A stretch of 10,166 bases of DNA from Streptococcaceae bacterium (GCA_902836505.1 CADFQU010000017.1:1-10166), one strand, 5' to 3'. Shown: positions 1 through 9,831, counted from the first letter of the stretch. Notes: a model not told the origin generated them from the letters alone. Numbers and translations are program-made.

Positions 1-1350
1 TTCTCTAGACATACCAGTATAGTCCGGCATATCAAAGGTGCTTGGTCCTTTCGAAACAACCAAATCAACCTTGCTGTTTTCCTTTTTCTGAGCTCCTGCA
101 TTTGGATTGGTACGGATCACATACCCCTCCAGAACTGAATCACTGTATTCTTCTTTTTCATCTCCAACTTGAAGATCCTGATCTTCAATGATAGCACGCG
201 CTTCTGCCACAGTTTTTCCAGATACGTCTGGAACTGTTTTATTGGCTGGACTCATATAAAGAAGAAAGGCAAAGGCAGCTAGTACCAGAGCTAGGGCTAC
301 AAACAAGACCTTGTAGCGCGTCCGCAAACGACGAGGTGGCTTATTTTTTGGAGAAACTGGAGCTGTTTTATCCTCTGAAGCCACTGGTAGGTCCTCATGA
401 ACTGTAGGACGAGCATCTGATGTTGGAAGTGGAGCCGGTTTTGGAACCACGTTCACCTTTGGTAGGGTCTTGGTATCCGCTTTTGAAGCGTCATCAAAGA
501 CTAATTTTTTCTCGTTACGGCGTTCATAGGATAGGCAGCTAGATAGGTCGACATACATTTCAGCTACCGACTTATAGCGATCGGATAGTTTCTTTGCCGT
601 TGCCTTAATCACCACATTTTCCAAGGCCTGCGGAACATTTTTGTTCTCTTCGATGATGGACGGCAGTGGTTTTTGGAAATGTTGCAACGCGATGGTCACT
701 GCACTATCCCCATCATAAGGGATATGTCCCGTCAGCATTTCATAGAAAATGATCCCCATCGCATAGATGTCACTTTGAACAGAAGCTTTCGATCCTCTGG
801 CTTGTTCAGGGGACAAATAATGAACCGATCCCAACATGGAGTTGGTCTGAGTGAGGCTTGTTTCTGCAAAGGCTACCGCAATCCCAAAGTCAGAGACTTT
901 GGCATTTCCGTCAGGTGTTAAAAGGACGTTTTGAGGTTTCAAGTCACGGTGAATAATACCTTGCGTGTGCGCTAAACGCATCGCAAGGAGGATTTGCCCC
1001 ATCAAGCGAACGGCCTCTTCATTTGAAAGAGGAGCATTTTCCTTGATATAGCGTTTCAAGTCCAAACCAGCGACATATTCCATTGCCAAGTATTGTTGGC
1101 CATCCTCTTCACCAATATCCGTGATCCGAACGATATTTGGATGATCCAAATCTGCCATCGCTTTGGCCTCTCGTTGGAAGCGTGCAACTGCAATTGGATC
1201 TGTTTGGTAATTGGTCCTCAGTACTTTAACTGCAACTTCTTCACCATCCAAGATTAAATCTCGAGCGAGGTAGACGTCTGCCATCCCTCCACGCCCGATT
1301 TGACGGATTATCTTATATCGTCCGGCAAAAATTTTGCCGATTTGAATCAT
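1..1350 (-). CDS. stkP: Eukaryote-type Ser/Thr protein kinase with PASTA repeats, 3' part missing
   Basis: This is the membrane Ser/Thr kinase (StkP/PknB family) that senses cell-wall precursors or muropeptides through external PASTA repeats and phosphorylates division and cell-wall proteins. The 450 visible codons cover a cytoplasmic kinase domain (about residues 12-271) with glycine loop GRGGMADVY (19-27), catalytic Lys42, HRDLKPQN with Asp136, DFG with Asp154, and an activation segment rich in Thr (164, 167, 169) before [11 protein letters not shown] Pro-rich linker (about 275-345) follows, then one membrane helix (about 348-366), PASTA 1 (about 371-437) and the first residues of PASTA 2. 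The gene leaves the window, so the remaining PASTA repeats are not visible; family members are usually 600-660 residues. The ATG start lies 7 nt after GAGGAGG and overlaps the phpP stop as ATGA, which suggests translational coupling with the cognate phosphatase. No key kinase residue is missing. Confidence 0.97.
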   Translation of the reverse strand, partial: MIQIGKIFAGRYKIIRQIGRGGMADVYLARDLILDGEEVAVKVLRTNYQTDPIAVARFQREAKAMADLDHPNIVRITDIGEEDGQQYLAMEYVAGLDLKRYIKENAPLSNEEAVRLMGQILLAMRLAHTQGIIHRDLKPQNVLLTPDGNAKVSDFGIAVAFAETSLTQTNSMLGSVHYLSPEQARGSKASVQSDIYAMGIIFYEMLTGHIPYDGDSAVTIALQHFQKPLPSIIEENKNVPQALENVVIKATAKKLSDRYKSVAEMYVDLSSCLSYERRNEKKLVFDDASKADTKTLPKVNVVPKPAPLPTSDARPTVHEDLPVASEDKTAPVSPKNKPPRRLRTRYKVLFVALALVLAAFAFLLYMSPANKTVPDVSGKTVAEARAIIEDQDLQVGDEKEEYSDSVLEGYVIRTNPNAGAQKKENSKVDLVVSKGPSTFDMPDYTGMSRE

Positions 1351-2087
1351 GCCACATCCTCCTCAGCAAAGTGAATCAGTACAACGGTAATATTGTCCAA
1401 ACCGCCAGCATTATTCGCAAAGCGAACCAAGGTTTTTGCCTTTTCTTCGACCGATAAATTGCTAACAACGATATCACGGATTTCATCGCCAGAGATCATA
1501 TTGGTTAATCCATCACTATTGATAACAATGAAATCTCCTGCTTCAACTGTAACCATACCAAAGTCCGGTTGCAGTTCATCCTTTTGTCCGATGGATTGGG
1601 TGATGATATTGCGTTGTGGATGATGAGCTGCTTCTTCTTCCGTAATCTGTCCAGCTTTGAGCAAGGCGTTTACTAAAGAATGGTCACTGGTCATTTGATG
1701 GTATTCCCCATTACGCACGAGTCCAATTCGGGAATCTCCTACATGCGCAAATAAGACTTGGTCATCGATAATGGCAACAGCTTCCAGAGTTGTTCCCATT
1801 CCTTTATGTTCTTCATCTTGACCAATGCGATGGATCTGCTGGTTTTCTTTTTCCAAATTCTCAGCAAACCACTCTCTTACTTCGTTAATGGTGCTGATTT
1901 CAGTCGCTACCCAAGCAGCGCCAAGATCAGTTACAGCCATCTCGCTAGCAATATTACCAGCACGATGTCCTCCCATCCCGTCAGCTAGAAAAATCATGGA
2001 TTTTCCCGCTTTATTTATATATTGATTTGCATAGTCTTGGTTATTTGTCTGTATTTGACCTACATCGGTTAAGATAGAAATTTCCAT
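1347..2087 (-). CDS. phpP: PP2C-type Ser/Thr protein phosphatase (partner of StkP)
   Basis: This is a soluble, metal-dependent (PPM/PP2C) phosphatase that dephosphorylates StkP and its substrates. At 246 residues it is the usual bacterial single-domain length. Visible motifs in order are [11 protein letters not shown] (8-18), [10 protein letters not shown] (35-44) with metal ligand Asp36, AHVGDSR in the middle, the SDGLT motif with Asp192, and GLDNITV with Asp231. Asp192 and Asp231 match, from memory, the metal-binding aspartates studied in pneumococcal PhpP. There is no signal peptide or membrane segment. The ATG is preceded by AGGAGG 11 nt upstream, in a 21-nt gap after the rsmB stop. Its stop overlaps the stkP start by 4 nt (ATGA), the usual phosphatase-kinase pairing. 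The name stp or prpC is used for the same protein in other Firmicutes. Confidence 0.96.
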   Translation of the reverse strand: MEISILTDVGQIQTNNQDYANQYINKAGKSMIFLADGMGGHRAGNIASEMAVTDLGAAWVATEISTINEVREWFAENLEKENQQIHRIGQDEEHKGMGTTLEAVAIIDDQVLFAHVGDSRIGLVRNGEYHQMTSDHSLVNALLKAGQITEEEAAHHPQRNIITQSIGQKDELQPDFGMVTVEAGDFIVINSDGLTNMISGDEIRDIVVSNLSVEEKAKTLVRFANNAGGLDNITVVLIHFAEEDVA

Positions 2088-2108
2088 ACTGTCCGTATCC
2101 TCCTGAGA

Positions 2109-3422
2109 TTACGATATTCTTCGAAAACGACTAATAAAGAAACCATCGCTTCCATACAATTCTGGTGTAATTAAAATACAACCATCTTTCAGAATATCTT
2201 TTCGTTCATGATCTAATGGCACGAGTTCAAAATTTGGATGGGTCTCTAAAAACTGGTCAACCACATCAAAATTCTCTTCTCCTATAATTGTGCATGTACT
2301 GTAGACTATTATACCATCTTTCCGCACACTTTGACAAACTCCATCCAATATTTCCAGTTGAATCGCCTGCAGAGATGCAAAGTCAGCATTGTCTTTATTG
2401 TACTTGATATCTGGCTTGCGGCGGATCAAACCAATCCCAGAGCAAGGGGCATCTACCAAGATTTTATCAAAAGCATCCGCCCCAAAAGTTTCAAATACCT
2501 TGCTAGCATCCAGCTTTTTTGTCTGGATTTTATTTGCTACTCCTAGACGCTCAGAGTTTTCCTGGATCAATTGTAGCTTATGATCGTACAAGTCCAAGGC
2601 TGTAATATTCCCATCGACTAGATAAGAAGCTAGATGAGTGGTCTTGCCACCGGGAGCTGCACAGGCATCCAATACCTGGTCTGATGGTTGGACATCTAAA
2701 GCCGGAGCCACCAATTGACTGGTCTCATCTTGAATGGTCAGTTTTCCTTGTTTGAAGTAATCAGATCCCGCAAAATAGCCGTTTTCCTTTACAAGAGCTG
2801 TTGAGGCCAAGAGGGAATCCGATGCCTGCAACTGGTCCTTGATCTCTTCCTTTTTGTCAAGGTCAACAACTCGAACACTGGCCTTGTTGCGAACATAGAG
2901 ACTCTCAAAAATCGCAATGGCCCGCTCTTCACCATATTCATCCATCAACTTTTTCACCAACCAAACCGGAAGAGAATAGCGGATTGAAAGTCGTTTGTTG
3001 ACTCGTTTTATCTGGTCAATTGATGTGAGCCCCTCTCGTAGCATTTTCCGTAAGAGAGCATTGACATATTTTTCGCTCCCTTTTTTCCGTTGCTTGGCAA
3101 GCTCTACTGCTTCATGAACAACAGCGTGGGGAGGGATCTTCTCCAGATAGACGAACTGATAGAGGCTCATCAATAAAAGATGATAAATCCAGGGATCTAC
3201 CTGGTCTCGATCAGCGACAAAGTGCGATAGATACCATTCCAAGGTTAGTTTACGCGAAACCGTCCCATAGACAATTTCAGTCACCAGACTTTTATCCACT
3301 TCTGACAAAGTTGACTTTCCCAGAGCTTTTTTGAGGGCGATATTTGAAAAAGCACCGTCCTGGAAAATCTCTCCTAGGGTAGAGAGGGCCAATCCTCGTG
3401 CAGTCTGTAACTTATTTACCAA
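2109..3422 (-). CDS. rsmB: 16S rRNA (cytosine-967-C5)-methyltransferase
   Basis: This enzyme (RsmB/Sun/Fmu) transfers a methyl group from SAM to C5 of C967 (E. coli numbering) in 16S rRNA. Counting from the TTG start chosen here (437 residues), an N-terminal NusB-like RNA-binding domain (about 4-135) precedes a Rossmann methyltransferase domain (about 235-437). The latter shows SAM motif [10 protein letters not shown] (252-260), motif IV DAPCSG with Cys327, and motif VI YSTCT with the catalytic nucleophile Cys377. These two cysteines define m5C methyltransferases. A longer reading from GTG at 3431 (440 residues) is possible, but that GTG lies inside the near-perfect Shine-Dalgarno at 3426-3437. 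The TTG at 3422 sits 8 nt after its AGG core and gives an N-terminus (MVNKLQTAR) of the length I remember for the pneumococcal protein. It overlaps the end of fmt by 11 nt, so coupled translation is likely. Confidence 0.95.
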   Translation of the reverse strand: MVNKLQTARGLALSTLGEIFQDGAFSNIALKKALGKSTLSEVDKSLVTEIVYGTVSRKLTLEWYLSHFVADRDQVDPWIYHLLLMSLYQFVYLEKIPPHAVVHEAVELAKQRKKGSEKYVNALLRKMLREGLTSIDQIKRVNKRLSIRYSLPVWLVKKLMDEYGEERAIAIFESLYVRNKASVRVVDLDKKEEIKDQLQASDSLLASTALVKENGYFAGSDYFKQGKLTIQDETSQLVAPALDVQPSDQVLDACAAPGGKTTHLASYLVDGNITALDLYDHKLQLIQENSERLGVANKIQTKKLDASKVFETFGADAFDKILVDAPCSGIGLIRRKPDIKYNKDNADFASLQAIQLEILDGVCQSVRKDGIIVYSTCTIIGEENFDVVDQFLETHPNFELVPLDHERKDILKDGCILITPELYGSDGFFISRFRRIS

Positions 3423-4347
3423 ATTGATCACCTACTTGCAATTGTCGCCCTAAGCCATTTAAGAAATCTCCAACAGCCATTTTAGGTTTGCCAGCTGGCT
3501 GAACCAGGGTCAAGGCCAAGGCTCCCTCACCCGTCGCAACAATGATTTCATTTTTATGGAGAGCCAAAATTTCTCCTGGTTCTCCTTGTCCTTCACATGG
3601 TTTTGCTTGGTAAACCTTGAAGCGTTCTCCCTTCCATAAGGTATGGGCAACTGGCCAAGGATACATGCCTCGAACTTGGTTAAAGAGTTCACGGTTGGTC
3701 CGCGTCCAATCCAGGCGTTCTTCTTCCGGTTTGATATTGGGAGAGAAGGTTACTTGTTGTGGATCCTGAGCTTGTGGTTTGAGTTCTCCCGCAAGGTAAG
3801 GTGGTAAGGTTTCTAAGAGAAGATCCCGACCGACAAGAGCCAACTTCTCAAACATGGTTCCCACATTGTCCTCTTCTAAAATAGGGATGGCGCGAGAGGA
3901 AATCATATCTCCGGCATCCATCTCTTTGACCATTTCCATGATGGTCACACCAGCTTCCTTATCCCCATTCATGATGGCATAATGGATAGGAGCTCCACCG
4001 CGGTATTTTGGAAGAAGGGAAGCATGCACGTTGACAGCAAACTTCATCGCCTCTAACAAACGACTCGGTAAGAATTGTCCAAAGGCTGCTGTGACGATCC
4101 CATCTGCCCCCAAAGCTAATAAATCTTCTAACTCCTGGCTTCCAGATAGTTTCTCCGGCTGGTAGACTGGTAAGCTTGCTTCTAAAGCCACTTCTTTTAC
4201 CGGCGTCATCCGAATTTCTTTTTTCCGACCAACTGCCCGATCTGGTTGAGTCACAACGGCTAGAATCTCATAGCGTTCGTCAGAAATCAAGCCTTTTAAA
4301 ACTGTAGCCGAGAAATCAGGCGTTCCCATAAATAGTATTTTTGTCAT
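3412..4347 (-). CDS. fmt: Methionyl-tRNA formyltransferase
   Basis: Fmt formylates the amino group of Met-tRNAfMet using 10-formyltetrahydrofolate, which prepares the initiator tRNA for translation. The 311-residue length is typical. The N-terminal formyltransferase fold starts [13 protein letters not shown] and carries the signature region [16 protein letters not shown] with catalytic Asn106 and His108, and Asp144 in KEMDAGDMI. The C-terminal OB-like tRNA-binding domain (about 206-311) contains the [21 protein letters not shown] stretch, which is standard for the family. The ATG has AGAAGGAG 6 nt upstream, located in the 11-nt gap after the priA stop. The 3' end overlaps the start of rsmB. 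The fmt-rsmB pairing is widespread in bacteria. There is nothing odd in the sequence. Confidence 0.97.
   Translation of the reverse strand: MTKILFMGTPDFSATVLKGLISDERYEILAVVTQPDRAVGRKKEIRMTPVKEVALEASLPVYQPEKLSGSQELEDLLALGADGIVTAAFGQFLPSRLLEAMKFAVNVHASLLPKYRGGAPIHYAIMNGDKEAGVTIMEMVKEMDAGDMISSRAIPILEEDNVGTMFEKLALVGRDLLLETLPPYLAGELKPQAQDPQQVTFSPNIKPEEERLDWTRTNRELFNQVRGMYPWPVAHTLWKGERFKVYQAKPCEGQGEPGEILALHKNEIIVATGEGALALTLVQPAGKPKMAVGDFLNGLGRQLQVGDQFGK
3426..3437 (-). promoter_or_regulatory. Shine-Dalgarno of rsmB inside the fmt 3' end
   Basis: Read on the minus strand this is AAGTAGGTGATC. It matches 11 of 12 bases of AAGGAGGTGATC, the full complement of the 16S rRNA 3' tail. It lies within the last codons of fmt, and it swallows the GTG at 3431 that would otherwise start rsmB. 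This favours initiation at the TTG at 3422. The match is seen directly; its use as the ribosome binding site is inferred. Confidence 0.6.
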
Positions 4348-4358
4348 TTTTTCTCCTT

Positions 4359-6749
4359 CTACATAAAACTTTGCGGTTCATTGTCAATGCTGACCCGAAG
4401 ATCTTGATTTTCCCGATCTTGAGTATAGTCCAAAATCTGATTTAAGACTTGTGGTAACTGGTCTTCAAACCGGTACTTCAGCAGGATCTGATAATGGAAT
4501 AAATTATGCGTACGAGCAATCGGTTTTGGCGTTGGTCCCAAAATTTGAACCTGTTCCGACAGACCTGCTTTCAACAGGTCCATCACCTGATAAGCTTTTT
4601 TAACCACGACCTCTTCTTGTTTGTGAGAGAGAGTCAAACCTACTGTGTAATAATAAGGTGGATAGCCCAATTGGTGGCGCACCTTCATTTCATAGGCATA
4701 AAAACCTTCGTAATCTTGGCGTTTCGCATATTCAATGGCATAATGATGAGGATTATAGGTCTGGATCAGAACCTGTCCTTCTTTATCCGCACGACCAGCC
4801 CGTCCTGCCACCTGGGTTAACAGTTGGAAGGTCCGCTCTGACGAGCGAAAATCAGGTAAATTTAGGGCTGTATCCGCATTGAGGACACCGACAAGGGTAA
4901 CATTTGGGAAATCCAAGCCCTTGGCAATCATCTGGGTGCCTAGCAAAATATCGGCTTGTCCTTGACCAAACTGGTCCAACAAGGCTTCGTGACTCCCTTT
5001 TTTCCGAGTGGTATCGACATCCATCCGCAGAATGCGGGCTTCAGGAAAAATTTCTTGCAGCTCATCGTAGGCCTTCTGGGTCCCCGTCCCGTAGTAACGA
5101 ATCGATCGACTTTGGCAATTAGGACAGACTGTAGGGATGGCCTTATGGTAATTGCAATAATGGCAGTCCATGGTCTTGGTGTCCATATGGAGGGTCAAGG
5201 AAATATCGCAATTCGGACAGGTATCTACCTGACCGCATTCGCGACACATGACAAAGCTGGAATAACCCCGGCGATTGAGCATGAGGACGACTTGCTCTTT
5301 TCTTTGTAGACGTTCTGCAATCGCTTCAAGCAACTTAGGCGTATAAGTTCCAGATTCCTGCTGGCCAATATAGTCCCTGAAATCGATCACCTCTACCTCT
5401 GGAATGCGAGCAAGCGGATTGGCCCGTTGGGTCAGTTGAAGAAATTCATAAACCCCTTTTCCTGCACGGGCCCGTGTTTCCAAGCTAGGAGTCGCCGACC
5501 CCAAGACCAAAACAGCTTGGTGGTATTGAGCTCGTAACAAAGCCACTTCACGCGCATGATAACGAGGATTGCTATCTTGTTTATAGGTAGCCTCATGTTC
5601 TTCATCAATAATGATAGCTCCTAAATTCTTAAGAGGAGCAAAGATAGCAGACCGAGCTCCAACGACTACTTGGGCCTCCCCTCGCTCTACTCGTCTCCAT
5701 TCATCATATTTTTCACCGTTGGATAGACCCGAATGAAGGATGGCTACCCGATCCCCAAAGCGAGAAATGAAGCGGTCTGTCACTTGAGGCGTCAAGGAAA
5801 TCTCAGGAACCAACATAATCGCTGTTTTCCCCTTTTCTAGCACCTCTTGGATGATTTGGAGATAAACCTCTGTCTTCCCACTCCCCGTCACTCCTTCAAG
5901 TAAGAAGGGTTTGGAAGGTTGACCAATTTTGCTCGTTACTGCTTGCACTGCTCCTTCTTGTTCAGCATTCAAAACCAATGCCTCCGTCGACTCCTTGTCC
6001 TTAAAGTAGACTGCCGCACGATTGACTTCTTTCTCAAACACAAGCAAGGCACCTTGATCGATGAAATAGTTCACCACTGGACGAGAGAATTCCGCCAATA
6101 AATCCCTCAAAGGCGCTTCCTCTTTTTGACCTTGAACAAAGTCTCGCAAGGCCAAGCGCTTTTTAGCATTCTTGGCGATGTCTAAGTTTTCAAGTAGGAG
6201 ATGATTTACCCGATACCATTTTTCTGTCTTGATATGTTTACGATCTAACGCTTGGTACTCTACTTCCAACTCTCCCTTACGAGTCAGTCGCATCATCCGT
6301 GCTTGGGCTTCAATATCCAAAGAAGAAAAGGCCAAGCTAGTCGCTGTTCCAAAAATGTCCTCTCGATCTTCTGGTGATAATCGTTCTGTCGGATGGAGAA
6401 TTTTATCATAGGAAGAATTTAAAACACTCGGTAGCATGGCTTTCAAGAGGGTAATTTTGTAGGTAAAAACCGTCTTTCGCAACTGATCTGCTAGCCAAAA
6501 TTGCTCCTCTCCTAGAACTGGTTGGTAGTCTAAGACTTCCACAATACTTTTTAATTCTTGGTCTTGAGCTGCTAGAGTGGTTTCCTCTAATCCAACCACA
6601 ATTCCTTGAATGAGCCGATTTCCCTTTCCAAACGGAACATGAACCCGCATTCCTTTTTCCAAGAAAGGAGAAAACTCCTCTGGTACTTGATAACTATAGG
6701 GTTTGTCTGTTTGCATCAAGGGAACATCAACGATAACTTGTGCCAGCAT
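4359..6749 (-). CDS. priA: Primosomal protein N', 3'-5' DNA helicase
   Basis: PriA recognises abandoned replication forks and recombination intermediates and starts reloading of the replicative helicase; in Firmicutes this works through DnaD, DnaB and DnaI. From the ATG at 6749 it has 796 residues. An N-terminal 3' DNA-binding region ([14 protein letters not shown]) precedes a superfamily 2 helicase core. This core has Walker A GVTGSGKT ending near 293 (Lys292), Walker B DEEH (382-385), and motif III GSATPS. A zinc-binding insert has eight cysteines as four CxxC pairs (502/505, 511/514, 529/532, 542/545). Motifs V-VI include [14 protein letters not shown] and QVAGRAGR. The reading frame extends 20 codons further upstream to a TTG, but that lies in a terminator-like hairpin. 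The ATG is preceded by GGAAGGAGGTG with 7 nt after the core GGAGG, so the shorter start is chosen. The 62-nt gap to rpoZ may hold its own promoter. Confidence 0.97.
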   Translation of the reverse strand: MLAQVIVDVPLMQTDKPYSYQVPEEFSPFLEKGMRVHVPFGKGNRLIQGIVVGLEETTLAAQDQELKSIVEVLDYQPVLGEEQFWLADQLRKTVFTYKITLLKAMLPSVLNSSYDKILHPTERLSPEDREDIFGTATSLAFSSLDIEAQARMMRLTRKGELEVEYQALDRKHIKTEKWYRVNHLLLENLDIAKNAKKRLALRDFVQGQKEEAPLRDLLAEFSRPVVNYFIDQGALLVFEKEVNRAAVYFKDKESTEALVLNAEQEGAVQAVTSKIGQPSKPFLLEGVTGSGKTEVYLQIIQEVLEKGKTAIMLVPEISLTPQVTDRFISRFGDRVAILHSGLSNGEKYDEWRRVERGEAQVVVGARSAIFAPLKNLGAIIIDEEHEATYKQDSNPRYHAREVALLRAQYHQAVLVLGSATPSLETRARAGKGVYEFLQLTQRANPLARIPEVEVIDFRDYIGQQESGTYTPKLLEAIAERLQRKEQVVLMLNRRGYSSFVMCRECGQVDTCPNCDISLTLHMDTKTMDCHYCNYHKAIPTVCPNCQSRSIRYYGTGTQKAYDELQEIFPEARILRMDVDTTRKKGSHEALLDQFGQGQADILLGTQMIAKGLDFPNVTLVGVLNADTALNLPDFRSSERTFQLLTQVAGRAGRADKEGQVLIQTYNPHHYAIEYAKRQDYEGFYAYEMKVRHQLGYPPYYYTVGLTLSHKQEEVVVKKAYQVMDLLKAGLSEQVQILGPTPKPIARTHNLFHYQILLKYRFEDQLPQVLNQILDYTQDRENQDLRVSIDNEPQSFM

Positions 6750-6776
6750 GCTTTCACCTCCTTCCTGTCCTAGCGC

Positions 6777-6785
6777 TAAATAGCA
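6777..6785 (-). promoter_or_regulatory. Possible extended -10 promoter for priA and downstream genes
   Basis: On the minus strand TGCTATTTA follows directly after the T-tract of the hairpin at 6785-6814. It fits an extended -10 (TGn plus a hexamer with 5 of 6 matches to TATAAT allowing the weak fifth position). No convincing -35 is present; the best, TTCGCT with a 16-nt spacer, is poor and lies in the hairpin. A start near 6770 would give a leader of about 20 nt containing the priA Shine-Dalgarno. This is inference from sequence only. Confidence 0.3.
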
Positions 6786-6814
6786 AAAAATAAGATTGAG
6801 CGAACCCAACCTTA
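6785..6814 (-). terminator. Intrinsic-terminator-like hairpin between rpoZ and priA
   Basis: The minus strand shows a 10-bp stem. The left arm TAAGGTTGGG (6814-6805) includes the rpoZ stop codon, the loop is TTCG (6804-6801), and the right arm CTCAATCTTA (6800-6791) is followed by six T (6790-6785). Two pairs are G-U wobbles and the rest are Watson-Crick. Stem, short loop and T-tract meet the criteria for Rho-independent termination. Because the genes on both sides are co-oriented, it may act as a partial terminator that lowers expression from priA to stkP relative to gmk-rpoZ. An alternative is an mRNA 3'-end stabiliser. The strength is not known. Confidence 0.65.
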
Positions 6815-7126
6815 AATTTTTTCACCATCTTCTTTTTCTTTCGCGATTTGTTCTTTAATTTTACGCTCTTCTTCTTCTTTACGCAAGCGTTCTGCTTCGA
6901 TTCGACGACGAACCGCTTCGCGCTTGGCTTCTGGATCTGGGTGAATCACCACATTTCCTGATTCAATCTCTTCCAAGGCACGCAAGGTAGATTTTACTGA
7001 TTGAAATTCTTGAGTAGGAGTTGCACCACTCTCTAACTCATGAGCTCGTTTGGCTTCGAGAATAACCAAAGAGTATTTTGACGGTACTTTATCCAACAAT
7101 GTGTCAATGGATGGTTTTAACATCAT
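6812..7126 (-). CDS. rpoZ: DNA-directed RNA polymerase subunit omega
   Basis: Omega is the small subunit that binds beta' and helps assemble and stabilise RNA polymerase. The 104 residues contain the conserved N-terminal part [20 protein letters not shown], then [10 protein letters not shown], the [12 protein letters not shown] helix, and the [14 protein letters not shown] segment. A highly charged Glu/Lys/Arg tail ending KEDGEKI is typical of the streptococcal form. Two consecutive ATG codons (7126 and 7123) could start it. The Shine-Dalgarno is weak (TTAGG, about 10 nt upstream of the first ATG), so the choice between them is uncertain; the 28-nt gap after gmk suggests reading from the same transcript. 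Its stop codon is part of the hairpin at 6785-6814. Confidence 0.96.
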   Translation of the reverse strand: MMLKPSIDTLLDKVPSKYSLVILEAKRAHELESGATPTQEFQSVKSTLRALEEIESGNVVIHPDPEAKREAVRRRIEAERLRKEEEERKIKEQIAKEKEDGEKI

Positions 7127-7154
7127 AATATTTTTACCTAATTCCTATTCTAAA

Positions 7155-7829
<675 letters not shown>

Positions 7830-7833
<4 letters not shown>

Positions 7834-7850
7834 TTTTCAACAGATTTTTC
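7830..7850. repeat. Tandem 9-bp direct repeat at the gmk -35
   Basis: AGATTTTTC occurs at 7830-7838 and again at 7842-7850, 12 bp apart start to start. The first copy overlaps the -35 hexamer and one arm of the dyad. Tandem repeats about one helical turn apart near a -35 can be activator or response-regulator sites. The T-rich composition makes chance occurrence plausible. Confidence 0.35.
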
Positions 7851-7918
7851 CTAGAGACAAGGCTCCTAACCTCCTCTATACAAAATAATGATTTTCTTTT
7901 TTCATCATGGAGCAAAAT

Positions 7919-7964
7919 AAAAAATAGTCAACCAAGACCTTGTCGTCTTTGCTGACTATTTTTT
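7919..7964 (-). terminator. Rho-independent terminator of rny
   Basis: The stem has outer arms AAAAAATAGTCA (7919-7930) and TGACTATTTTTT (7953-7964), 12 perfect pairs. It continues inward through two mismatches to the 5-bp pairing AAGAC (7934-7938) with GTCTT (7945-7949), and a 6-nt loop. On the minus strand it begins 17 nt after the rny stop and ends in a T-run. The symmetrical A and T runs make it look bidirectional, but no plus-strand gene ends here. It isolates rny from the gmk cluster. Confidence 0.9.
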
Positions 7965-7980
7965 CATATTTTAGCAAGCT

Positions 7981-9588
7981 TTATTTTGCATAATCAACGG
8001 CACGCAATTCACGAATAACGTTCACCTTGATATTACCAGGATATTCCAAGTTAGACTCGATCTTCTCACGAATGTCATGAGCTAAGATGGTCAACTTATC
8101 ATCCTTCACTTCTTCAGGGCTTACCATAATTCGAATTTCACGACCTGCTTGCAAGGCAAAGCTAGTCTTGACTCCCTTAAAGCTATTTGCAATTTCTTCA
8201 AGATCTTGCAGGCGTTTGATATAGCTTTCGAGGGACTCACTACGAGCACCTGGACGAGCCGCACTTAAAGCATCCGCTGCTGCTACAATAACAGCAATGA
8301 CACTTTCTGGTTCAACGTCTCCATGGTGGCTAGCAATGGTATTAACAACAACAGGATGCTCTTTGTATTTACGAGCCAACTCTGTTCCAATTTCTACGTG
8401 GCTACCTTCTACCTCACGGTCAATGGCTTTTCCAATATCATGTAGGAAACCAGCTCGACGAGCCAAGGTAGCATTTTCGCCAAGTTCACTAGCAATAATA
8501 CCAGATAACTTAGCAACCTCAATCGAGTGACGCAAAACATTTTGACCATAAGAGGTTCTAAATTGCAAGCGTCCCATAATCTTCATCAAGTCAGGATGTA
8601 GATTTGGTGCACCAATTTCATAGGCTGCTGCTTCCCCATATTCCCGAATTCGTTGGTCAATTTCCAGACGATTTTTCTCTACCAACTCTTCAATACGAGC
8701 TGGATGGATACGCCCATCTTTCAAGAGACTTTCCATAGTCATCCGTGCAATTTCCCGGCGAATCGGATCAAATCCAGACAAGGTGACCACTTCTGGTGTA
8801 TCGTCAATAATGACATCCACACCTGTTAAGCTTTCAAAGGTGCGAATATTTCGACCTTCGCGACCAATAATCCGGCCCTTCATTCCATCATCTGGTAAAT
8901 GAACCGTTGAGTTGGTCTGTTCTGCCACAAAATCCCCGGCCATCCGTTGCATGGCTTGAACCAGGATATCTTTTGCAACTTTATCTGAACGTTCTTTCAC
9001 TTCCACTTCTGCTTCTCGAATTCGAGTCGCAATTTCTTTTGAGAGTCGTTCTTCTGTTTGCGTTAAGATAATATCACGTGCTTCCGATTGAGTCAGAGAA
9101 GCAATTTTTTCTAATTCTTCTTCTTTTTTCTTTTCTAGCTCATGTAATTGTTCTTCACGCGCATCAATGTGTTTAGTTCTATCTGAAAGGCTTTGCTCTT
9201 TTTGTTCAAGAGTTTGTTCTTTGCTCGTAAGAATATCATCTTTGCGATCAAGATTATTTGAACGTTCCGCTAAGCGGGTTTCTAATTGTTTTAATTCTTG
9301 ACGCTCTGATTTAAACTCAGCATCGACTTCTTCTCGATATTTTCTGGCTTCTTCCTTTGCCTCCAAAAGTGCTTCTTTTTTAAGTGAACTAGACTCATGC
9401 TTAGCTTCTTTCAAAATTAAATCAGCTTCACGCTCTGCCTGTCCACGTAAATTCGTTGCTTCTTGTTCAGCATTTAAAAGAGTAAGTTCTGCAGCTTCTT
9501 TAGATGCTTTCATCTTGACTGAGATCCCTACATATCCAATGACTAAACCAATGATTGCGGCAAAAACAATTGCAATTCCAAATTCCAT
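7981..9588 (-). CDS. rny: Ribonuclease Y (membrane-anchored endoribonuclease)
   Basis: RNase Y makes initiating cuts in mRNA and is the main decay endonuclease in many Firmicutes; it is also called CvfA or YmdA. The 535 residues show one N-terminal membrane helix (about 5-24), a long charged coiled coil (about 30-200, rich in Glu, Lys, Arg and Leu heptads), and a KH RNA-binding domain (about 225-290) with [10 protein letters not shown] (238-247). The HD hydrolase domain follows (about 350-445) with His354, the HD pair His383-Asp384, His421-His422 and Asp439, and then a C-terminal region. All expected metal-binding residues are present. The ATG is preceded by AGGGG with a 7-nt spacer. The gene is flanked by its own promoter and terminator, so it appears monocistronic, and it is divergent from luxS. 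Confidence 0.98.
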   Translation of the reverse strand: MEFGIAIVFAAIIGLVIGYVGISVKMKASKEAAELTLLNAEQEATNLRGQAEREADLILKEAKHESSSLKKEALLEAKEEARKYREEVDAEFKSERQELKQLETRLAERSNNLDRKDDILTSKEQTLEQKEQSLSDRTKHIDAREEQLHELEKKKEEELEKIASLTQSEARDIILTQTEERLSKEIATRIREAEVEVKERSDKVAKDILVQAMQRMAGDFVAEQTNSTVHLPDDGMKGRIIGREGRNIRTFESLTGVDVIIDDTPEVVTLSGFDPIRREIARMTMESLLKDGRIHPARIEELVEKNRLEIDQRIREYGEAAAYEIGAPNLHPDLMKIMGRLQFRTSYGQNVLRHSIEVAKLSGIIASELGENATLARRAGFLHDIGKAIDREVEGSHVEIGTELARKYKEHPVVVNTIASHHGDVEPESVIAVIVAAADALSAARPGARSESLESYIKRLQDLEEIANSFKGVKTSFALQAGREIRIMVSPEEVKDDKLTILAHDIREKIESNLEYPGNIKVNVIRELRAVDYAK

Positions 9589-9636
9589 GTTTTTACCCCT
9601 AATCTAATGAATAGTTGAATTAAAAAATTCTTTATT

Positions 9637-9665
9637 ATTTTATCATATTTTTACAAAATTAACAA
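9637..9665 (-). promoter_or_regulatory. Promoter of rny
   Basis: The minus strand has TTGTTA (-35, 9665-9660), a 17-nt spacer, and TAAAAT (-10, 9642-9637) preceded by TGA, which makes an extended -10. The expected start is near 9630, giving a leader of about 40 nt before the rny ATG. The first leader bases form a small AT-rich hairpin (GAATT and AATTC arms, 9617-9630). The surrounding DNA is very AT-rich, which lowers certainty. Confidence 0.65.
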
Positions 9666-9822
9666 ACAAATTTTCTAGCGAAAACCAATCTATTTTTGCT
9701 ATTATTCAAATGCTTCTTTCCTTTGATTCTAATGAGAAACTCCCTAAAAAACAAGTTTCTGGACCTTATTTTAAGGGCCACTTCCCTCCCTCCTTTCTTG
9801 TATTTTCTTCCACCGCCAATTG
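9666..9822. other. rny-luxS divergent intergenic core
   Basis: This stretch lies between the two divergent promoters. It contains two adjacent weak hairpins. One pairs AGAAACT (9735-9741) with AGTTTCT (9754-9760). The other pairs GGACCTT (9761-9767) with AAGGGCC (9773-9779), with one mismatch. A pyrimidine-rich run (9781-9810) follows on the plus strand. The opposite strand carries a 40-codon GTG-initiated reading frame (9781-9659) with an AAGGAGG 7 nt upstream, but there is no convincing promoter for it. No known riboswitch, small RNA or operator was recognised. Confidence 0.4.
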
Positions 9823-9831
9823 TGCTATAAT
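9823..9831 (+). promoter_or_regulatory. Extended -10 promoter of luxS
   Basis: TGCTATAAT is a perfect extended -10 (TGn plus consensus TATAAT). The -35 region at the usual 17-nt spacing (TTTTCT, 9803-9808) is poor, which fits the extended -10 class. The expected start is near 9838, giving a leader of about 20 nt that contains only the luxS ribosome binding site. Confidence 0.8.

Noticed and set aside
673..921. Plus-strand open frame of 82 codons inside stkP.
   Set aside because: It lies opposite the conserved kinase catalytic core, and its translation resembles no protein family.
4956..5309. Plus-strand open frame of 117 codons inside priA.
   Set aside because: It is antisense to the zinc-binding and helicase motifs of priA, which fully explain the sequence.
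6750..6809. A 20-codon N-terminal extension of priA starting from TTG at 6809.
   Set aside because: The TTG has no ribosome site and lies in the terminator-like hairpin, while the ATG at 6749 has an excellent Shine-Dalgarno and begins with the family's usual N-terminus.
7869..7907. Ten-codon minus-strand frame (MMKKENHYFV) between rny and gmk.
   Set aside because: It is too short, has no clear ribosome site, and lies upstream of the gmk promoter and downstream of the rny terminator, so it is probably not transcribed.
9753..9780. A terminator for a transcript in the rny-luxS region.
   Set aside because: The hairpin at 9761-9779 lacks an adjacent T-run on either strand, and no gene ends there.
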